A stretch of 64,000 nucleotides of DNA from Topomyia yanbarensis. Taxonomy: Eukaryota; Arthropoda; Insecta; Diptera; Culicidae. The notes under the pieces were generated by a model. That model had not been told where the DNA came from, searched no databases, and worked only from the letters and a program-made list of their open reading frames with translations. The DNA lies in assembly GCF_030247195.1 (NCBI RefSeq), contig NC_080672.1, positions 363,622,271 through 363,686,270 on the forward strand, written 5' to 3'. The translations under genes and the position numbers were made by a program. Numbering within the stretch: position 1 is the first letter of the stretch; each line of letters begins with the position of its first letter. This document shows positions 54,701 to 63,700 of this stretch, in pieces.

Positions 54701-57700
54701 TATTTCTAACTACTAGAAAACGGTCATTTGGCATGTATGTTTTCCTGTAGATAAATAATGGCAGATGAACAAACACCGGTGTGATCTCTTCTCACAATTA
54801 CGCCAAATGACCCTCACTTTACGCAAAATTAGAAATTATGCCAAATGACCAGTATGCCAAATAGCCGTTATTTTGGAGATAAAATTAATTATGCTAAAAT
54901 TATACCATTATAACCATTATACCAAATAACCGTTATGCCAAATGTCCGTTATGCTAAATGACCTTATGCCAAATGACCCAGACCCAATCGTGGGCGGTAT
55001 TCGGAATTGCACCTTCGAGATGCGCAGTACTAGGCGTATTAACATGACTCAGTGATTTTCGAAGATTTCTTGCAATGAATCATCTAATTTACTAATACAC
55101 TTTTCTTAGCTTCGACACGGTAGCACGAAGCATGCGCGCTTAGGTTGTCAAATATCTATTGTTATATTGCGATATTTGGGAGCCCTGGCTTGAAGCACTC
55201 CAAGTTATAATGACACCTAATAACATCGATTATCGTCAAAATACAGGGAGCTAACTGTTATATTTCTGTCTGTACTTAAAATGGGTATGTGCATTTATAT
55301 TAGTCTCTTTGCTAATATCTATCAGACATCAATTGAGTAAAATGCCAATAACTTTTTAGATCAACTCAGATCACGCTGCTTCTTGCGACAAAAATTCCTA
55401 TGAGAATTGAAAATTTTACGACGGCTCACAACGCTACCTAGTGACGAAAACCTAAAACTGATTTGAATTAAATTTTTAACAGTTTCAGTGTAGCATAGAG
55501 CTCAAATGGTTATACAGTGCAGGGAAAATTTCAGTAAGCTATTTCTGGCAAATTTGCTTCTTGCAACAAATTTCAAAGGGTAAGAATGTAACCTATCTGG
55601 AGAGAATCATTTTTCGTAATAGAACCTTTCCCAGTTTAGACATGTATAACAAATTGGCATAAAAACATTTAGAAACGTTGAAAGCGATTTTTCCTGGGTT
55701 ATTGGAAGCTGATTGTCGATAGTTAGAAATACCAGTGAAGCGAATACCCGCGGCATTAAAGTCGGCTTGCTGGCGGAATAAAATCCTCATTGTCAATAAT
55801 TCTGCGCGAGATGCCCGTAGACCACGAATATTTCAGGCCATCTACACACTGCTCGTTTTCAAATTAGTAGGGTGACAAGAGGAACAGGGTATGAATGGTC
55901 CCAACACAATAATTCGTAATTGATCAACACATTTGCAACACCGAGTACAACGATGCCGTAATGTGCTAGTTTGATATAAAGTACGCAGCCTGGCACATGT
56001 GTGTAACACTTGTGCACTCGCATCACGTGTGCAGATTTTCCAGAATGAAATTTGTTGAGCAAGCGACAAAAAATTCCAGTTAAATCAATGCAATCGGGTC
56101 ATTTTTATATGAAGCAGGCCTTTTGCTAGCGTATATGAACGTGAAGGGCATGCATGATTAAGATGATACTTGGGATTGCTGTGTCTTTTGCTACCGATGC
56201 GTGAAAGAACTAAAACATGGGCTAATCGATAACACGGTAGATTTGATCTATTTTTTTTTATTGAAAAACGTAGAACAAACCGTCAACGCAGTTCTTCTCC
56301 ATCGATTGTGAAATTTCCACAATCAAACTGCTAGTTTGGCTTAAGAGCATTAGGGTTGAACGACCCGACTTCGCTGCTTGTGTCTGTGCGAAATCAATTG
56401 GTTCCTCGATGACCGGTGCAAGAGAAGTGGGCGTTTTTCTGTGCGCAATCAAGGGTAGTTTGTTGTGGACAATGTCAGTCGCCTTTCGACGCCTAAACAC
56501 TTTATTCAAAAGTTTTGCTGGCCACGAAGTGGAGTTGTTAGTTGGTTTTATCGAAGATAATGATTGATCATTTTTAAATAAAGACATTCGGGTTTTACGG
56601 GTTCCTCCAGCAACACCGATCGAAGACGGAACTATTGGCGGTGTTAGTTTGGGAAGTCGGGGCATTTTGTGTTTCGTTTTGTCAGTTTGTGTCATTTGGG
56701 GTTTTTTCCTAGTAACAGTACCTTTTTTCGACGGAGAGCATTCCTTACTTGGAGCAGTGCTTTCAATCGTTGGTTCAATATTCTCGTCCATGGGTTGTAC
56801 GTTAAGAACCTCTTCACTACTTGTATCAGAACTTTTCACTAAAGGAATTGTCTTTTTTTCACTCTCCAATTCATAAAGTTCTGGTTCGTCTGTCCCAAGA
56901 TGATAGTATCTGAAACAGACAATGCGATGAAATAGATGGAAGGTAACACTTAATGTTTTTTCTTACCTGATAAGTTTTCTGGCGGCATAAATGGCAGGTT
57001 GTGTTTCAACATTGGGAGCCAAATAAACTCGATTTAGATTATGACCCCGGGTGTCCGATCGGTATAGTCCATTGTAAACTCCGTCCGGGTTGAGAAACGG
57101 TATAATTTTGAACACATACATTCTCCTGAAACGGCACATATTGAATGAGTAATATCAGTCAGCCTCAACAATGAACATCATACCTAAGCGTAATTGAAAC
57201 AATGCTTTTCCTATCGAGTAACATACTGAGAAATCCGTTCAGCACAAAACTAGCCGGTGTCTCACCCGGATGCACACGGGACGAAATGAAGATGATTTTC
57301 TTATTCTTAAATGTATGGCACCGAGGCGTCTTCTCGTCGGGAAACAGATTGCGTAGTCTTTGTTCGCGAGCCGTTTGGATTCCGTGAAAGGAGGAAATGG
57401 TCAACAGTTCAACTCGTCTCCGTTCGACGGAATGCGTCAGCAGTTCACGGTAGTAGTAAATATCGTCTCTCACGTCGAGATTCGTTGCTTTTGCTTCATC
57501 GTCCAGAGTGGGTGCATGTAATATTTGTTGAAAAGTCGGAAACTTAGTTTTGCTAGGTTGTTGTGGTTTTAGCTCAATTTTGACTCCTTTCACTAGATTG
57601 GTTATCTGTTGCATGGACTCTGATGTGTTGTCATCGATCGACATGGATGAAGCCTGCTCCAAACCACCGACGAAAGTCGATCCGCTGCTAACCCCAGTCC

Positions 57701-60700
57701 CACCCGGATCATTTACTTTTGGCAACACTGCATCGTCGGCAACCGATCCATCGCGGGCCGTATCGTCGAACGCATCCGGACGACATCGCACCAGTTTAGT
57801 CCCCTTGCTTAGTTTGCCTTTCTTCGCCGGTAGACTGTGCTGCCCGGTTGGAGCGATAACCTCTACCGGTCCCGCCGCGGTTGTAGAATCATACTTTTGA
57901 GCTATTTCATGTGCTATCTGATGTAGCTCGAATGGGTGTCGACCGAAGCGTTTGTCGAAATTGCCCAGCTGTTCCAGCAGCTCATTGTAGGTGAAGGGAA
58001 ATGTGAATGCGTAGTACGTTTTGGTTTCGGGCGATTCCGGTGCTCGGTGAAGGAACGAGATGAAGAATATATCATTGGTAACCTGTGGGAAAAATCGGAG
58101 GTATAGTTACGGGTTTATTCAAAAGTGACAGATATTGATCGAGTATGACGGTGTAGTCAGAAATTTCGATTGTCCAGTAAACGGTTTAAAACTACTTAAT
58201 TTACTAGTCTGCCAAAGGTCAACTAGCTGCCCTAATCCGAAATATCAGATTGTATCAAATCAACCACCCGGTGTGATTGGTTATCTTTTTGCTCTGGCTC
58301 TGTTCTCGCTCGAAAAACCAAGTGCTCGGCCTGCGCCACCCGCTCTCTTTTTCAATCTCAGCCTCAGCCATCCGGCACCAATAGACCCGGTATTTCGATA
58401 CCCCAGTAATAGTTACACGAGTGAAGTGCTCCATCAGCCGATCAGTAGTGCGAAACCCAAGTGCTCCGTATCTCGCCTCCCGACGAGTCTCCGGTACCCC
58501 GAAGGAATACGAAGCCGTCAATGGGTCGTCTCCTATCCAATCCCACTGACCACAGACTCAATTCCGACAATTGTAGCAAATCTATCAATGAAAAAGACTT
58601 CACCTCCCGGCTCACACTTGCTTTACAGTGGAACATGACCGGCATCCGAGATTTCTTGGACGATCTACAATTGCAAATTACTCAACTTCAACCAATATGC
58701 TTGGCTCTCCGAGAGACTCATATCTGGCACGGGACTAATCCCAGACCGTGGCAGGGCAACCAGTACTCGTGGGAAGGTTAGAAGCGAAGCTAACATCTTT
58801 CAGACCATTGGCCTTGGAATCCGGACCGACATCCCATGAACACCGGTACAACGCAAAACGGAGCTTATGGTCGTGGCACGAATCATATCCTATCCGGTCA
58901 GATGTACAGTGACCTCAGTTTAGATCCCCGCCGGAGTGCGCAATATCAGTTCAAAACTGAAGAACATGCTGGAGCAACTAGACACCCCCTTCCTGGTGAT
59001 GGGGACTTCAACGCCCTTCATTCGCTGTTGGGATCTGGTAGAAGCTACAAACTAGGCAATCAAATTGCCGAAGTCATGGAAGAATGAAACGCATTTGTAC
59101 TTAACAACGGTAACTTCACCTATACGATACCGGAGGCCAATACTCCTCAGTCTTTGACATATATTTCTGTTACGTGGAGCTTGCTGGGGTCTGTGGTTGG
59201 TCTTTTCTCGCAGACACAGGAAATTGCGACCGCTTTCCAATTCAAAAAACGTACGACCGTATACTACCAGCCACGACTCGGCGTCGGCGCTGGCTATACG
59301 ACCAGGCGGCATGGGTCGCCTACGAGGAGGCAGTGTCGGACTACCTCGCACCAAGCACTGAATCCACACCCGACCAACTATTGACTACTCTCGTTTAAGC
59401 CGCCGAGCGCAGTATATCTCGGTTAAGTGGTAAATTCCACCCCGAGTCATCCACTGGTGAAATCCGGAGGTCAGTCAAGCCATCAAAGACCGCCGCAAAG
59501 CACTTCGGATACGGAAAACGACCCGACCCCATGAAAGAACAAAGGGCTGCAGCTTCGTAGATTACGAAACCGAACTAGGAATGCCATCGAGGTTTCGAAG
59601 ATCAACAGCAGGAACGCGTTTCTCCAAGGGAAATCTCCCTCAATGGGAAAAGAAGGCAAATCGGCTTCCCCCTCGAAATAAACGAAACCACAACAGTCAA
59701 ACGCCAAGAAATTTCCGAAGAACTCAGCAAACACTTCAGTTCGTTATCCTCAGACCCTGCCCTCCCTCCAACCTTTTAGCACGATGCAGAAGACTTGAAA
59801 GAGCGCTCATATCCTTCCCACCGGACTCCGGGCAAGACTTCAACCGAGCGTTTTCCGGGATAGAATTAACGGCGACACTTGCTACCGCCCACGACAACTC
59901 TGCGGAACTAGATGACGTCGGCTACCCTATGGTACAGCATGCTCCACCAGAGACTAAAAGAGTGCTGTTGGAATGTTTGAACCGCATCTGGAATGGCCAA
60001 TCCATCCCATCCTCTTGGAAAACGGCCCTTGTAATCCCCTTTACCAAAGAAGGGTGACACTCTCCGTACGGTGAAAGACTTTCGGACGATTTGTCCACTC
60101 CCATGCGTAGGGAAAACTATGGAGCGGACCAATTCGCAAGGGTGGAGAGACTGGAGCCCACCTCAGAGCCTTTAGAGAAATCCTCCGGCAGCCTTTGGCG
60201 GACAATTTGCATGCAGACATAGCAATATTGGACATCGCCAAAGCTTACAACGCTGTCTACCGCGTCGGGGTTCTCCGGCGACTAACAAGCTTGGAGTCAC
60301 CGGAAACCATGGAAACTACATCAAGGACTACCTCAACAATCATGTTTTCCGAGTGGAAGTCGGTAGCCTACAGTCCAGAACGTATGAGAAAAAAACGGTA
60401 TCCCACAGGGATCCGTCCTCGGCGTCACTTTACTCCTCGTCATCATGAACTCCCTCTTTGCATCTCTGCCTGGGGGAGTTTATATTTTCGTCTACGCCAA
60501 CGATATCGTAATCGTCGTTGTGGGAGGATCGACCGCTCGAGCGCGGATAAAGCTCCAAGCCGCAGTAAAAGCCATTGGAAAAGCTGAAGCAGTCGCCGCC
60601 AAATGCTCAGTATCACACTGTTGCAATTCCCATCACCTAGCCACTAACAGACCGGTCAAATTCAGAAATATACTAAACCCTTTCCGCAGAGAACCAAAAA

Positions 60701-63700
60701 TCCTCGGTATCACGCTGGACCACCGTCTCACTTTCGTATCGCACTTCCGGACTGTCAAATGAGACTGTGAAAGCAGGAAACGCCTCATTCGAACCATATG
60801 GTTCATGATATCAGTATCCGGCATCCGACAATAATATACTACGGTATTGAAATAAACAGCCACAACTTGGACGGGCTTATGAGGATCCTTGCTTCCCTGT
60901 ACAACGGAACGACTAGGTTGGCCTCTAACCTACCGCCGCGCACTCCCGCCGAAGCAGTCTGTGTAGAAGCTGGCATTCTCCCCTTTCGAGGGGCGGCCGC
61001 CAACATCATACTCAGGCAAACTCTGGGATTCCTCGAAAGGACTCGTGGTAGCACCTTATGAAAACAGCTCAAAATATATTCCCAGAATACATCGGCACAA
61101 CCCTCCCAGAAATAGCTCACCTGCACAGAACCCGGGCGACCCTGGTACACGAGAAGTCCGAATACCAACACCAACCTATCCAGGCTGCGAGCAGGCCCTC
61201 CCCGAGGTGGCTCAGGCCAAATTCCTAGGCCCTTAATGAACCAATGATTCCCGAACCACGTCCGGATCTACACTGACGCTTCCAAGATGCGAGAAAGAGT
61301 CAGAGTGGGAGTCTGCGTAATCGGAGTTGGTCTGGCCTACCACCTGCCCACAAGTTGCTGACGAATGCAAGGAGACCAGAGGGAATACCGATTATCATTC
61401 TGACGGACTCTATGTAGATCATATCCGCCCTGGAAACGGGAACGTCACGCCACCCTTACATACAGGCTATAGAGGGCACCTGCGATCAGTTAACCATGAC
61501 ATGCTGGGTACACGGTCACTGCGTGATCAGCTGGAATGAGGAAACCGACTCATTGGCAGCTTGTGGGAGACAGGCCCGAAGATTGCTGAAAAAATTGATC
61601 CCATCAGAAACCATGACTGGAGCAGCCAACCTCAAAAAAAAATCAAGGGAGGATCGAACGATGGACCGACCGGAGTAACAGGCTCGAACAGAGAGCCCTT
61701 TCTCGCCTACGTCTGCCAGGGATGCCAAACCAGACTTACTGTCGAACATCTTCTGGTTCAGAGGTTCAAAACCTCCACCAACTACAGTCTTCAATCCGAG
61801 ACATTCTAGCCAACGACCCGATAAGTGAGGAGACAATTATCTCATTCTTGAGAGATGCCGAGCTGCTCGAGAAATTATAGGAACCCCCACAGACTATTCT
61901 AGTACTCTAAAAGCCAAAGCACTCCAGCGATTTATAACGCAACAACCTATCACTTAGTCTTTAGAATATGGCCAATGAAATCTACAATAGAATGCAATGT
62001 AATACGCCGTACCTTGTCGCTATGTAAGATTCAATCACGATTTTAAAAAAGAGAATAGTTTTGGTTTTTCAAACTATCAACGGAAAATGCAACATAAGCT
62101 GAAGTCCGCTCCTAAAGTTCTGGAGATTCGTCAATGAGCAGCGGAAAGAAACCGGTTTGCCTTCTACAATGTTTTTGAATGGTGAAGTTAGGAATGATTC
62201 AAAAGATGTTTGCAAATTGTTGGCTACTAAGTTTGCAAGTGTGTTCGTCGATGAGACGCTGTCCTCACAGCAGATAGACGCTGCCGCTAGCGGCGTGACC
62301 CCACGTGCACGGTCAGTGAGTGAGATTCGCGTGGAACATTCGGATATTGTATCAGCAGCAAGCTTAAACCATCGTCATCTCCCGAGCCAGATGGTGTCCC
62401 TTCTGTGTTTTTGAAAAAGTGTATTTCCGGTTTGGTGGTACTACTCTGTCTACTGTTAAAATTGTCACTGATAACCGAGAATTTTGGGAAACAGCTTTCA
62501 TCTTCCAGTCCAAAAAAGGTGATAAGAACATCGACAATTATCGAGGGATTTCTGCTCTCTGTGCTGTTTCCAAACTCTTTGAGTTAGTGGGGGAGTCAGT
62601 GTTTCTTCACTTTAAGCAATATATTTCTAAAGACCAACATGGATTCATGCCGAGTCGATCGACGACGAAGAATTTGTTATTCCCAGCTTCTTTTGTGTTT
62701 GAAGGGTTTGAAGCTTTCGACAAAATCAACCACGATATCGCAATTGTTTTCGCTCCACTCTGTGTCAAAGGGCTTCTCAAGGGAAAACACCAGCAGGACC
62801 TACAGAAGACACCGGGGCTATAACTAAGAATATCGTTGCATCATTCATGTCGTCGTGTTGCGGAAAACATAAAACACTGAGCCACCAAGCACCTAGCGAA
62901 ACAGAGTACGATTAAGAAATCATTTAAAACATTCTAAACTACCTGGACCATTAAAAAACGGAGATCAAAACAAACTAGTCGACGAGATGACACTGAACCA
63001 AAAAAAAAAAGTCAACTGAATAACGGCGCTTGATTTAATTATAGCACATTCAGTTTGCCTTCTAAACGTACACCGTTACAGTGAAACCCATTGCAACACT
63101 CACCGCATACGACGGCTTATCCTTGATCCGTTCCCACCGGCCGGCGGAGCCAACTTTCATCACAGGGTGCATACCTTGACTGAACAATTTAGCCTGCTTG
63201 TTCAAATTCATCACATTAAACTTGACAATCTGATGGGGGCGGCCACCTAATAGGGGAGAAATCGGAAACAAACATACAATAAAAAAAATGCATGTGAACC
63301 ATAATGACACAAGTAATTCCAAAAACTCACCCCTCACAGCAAAATAGAACCATGTCCTGTTCTGATTTTCATACGGCGTTCCAGCACAATCGGGTCGCGT
63401 CCAAAGATTGAACTCCACCTCGACGAATGCGGCATGGTAGTGCGATTGGTAGAGCAGTTGATGATGGTGAAGAAGCTCGGTCGATGCAACAGTGGCGGAT
63501 GTAATCGAGCTGGTGGCAGTGTTCGCTAAAGCCACGATAGACGGTGAAACTGTGGCTGTTGGCTGTTGTGGTGAGGGTGATAGTGGTGCTGCTGCTGCTG
63601 CTGTTGAAACTGCTAACTGTGCGGGTGGTGAATATGCTCCGGTAAGTACTAACGATCCACTGGAGAGGATCGTCGGCGGTGCGGCAGCCGAAGACAGTGG

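Noticed and set aside
54600..54990. Short spaced repeats, considered as a CRISPR-like array
   Set aside because: Units occur in two opposite orientations with irregular spacing in a eukaryotic genome, so it is a foldback element.
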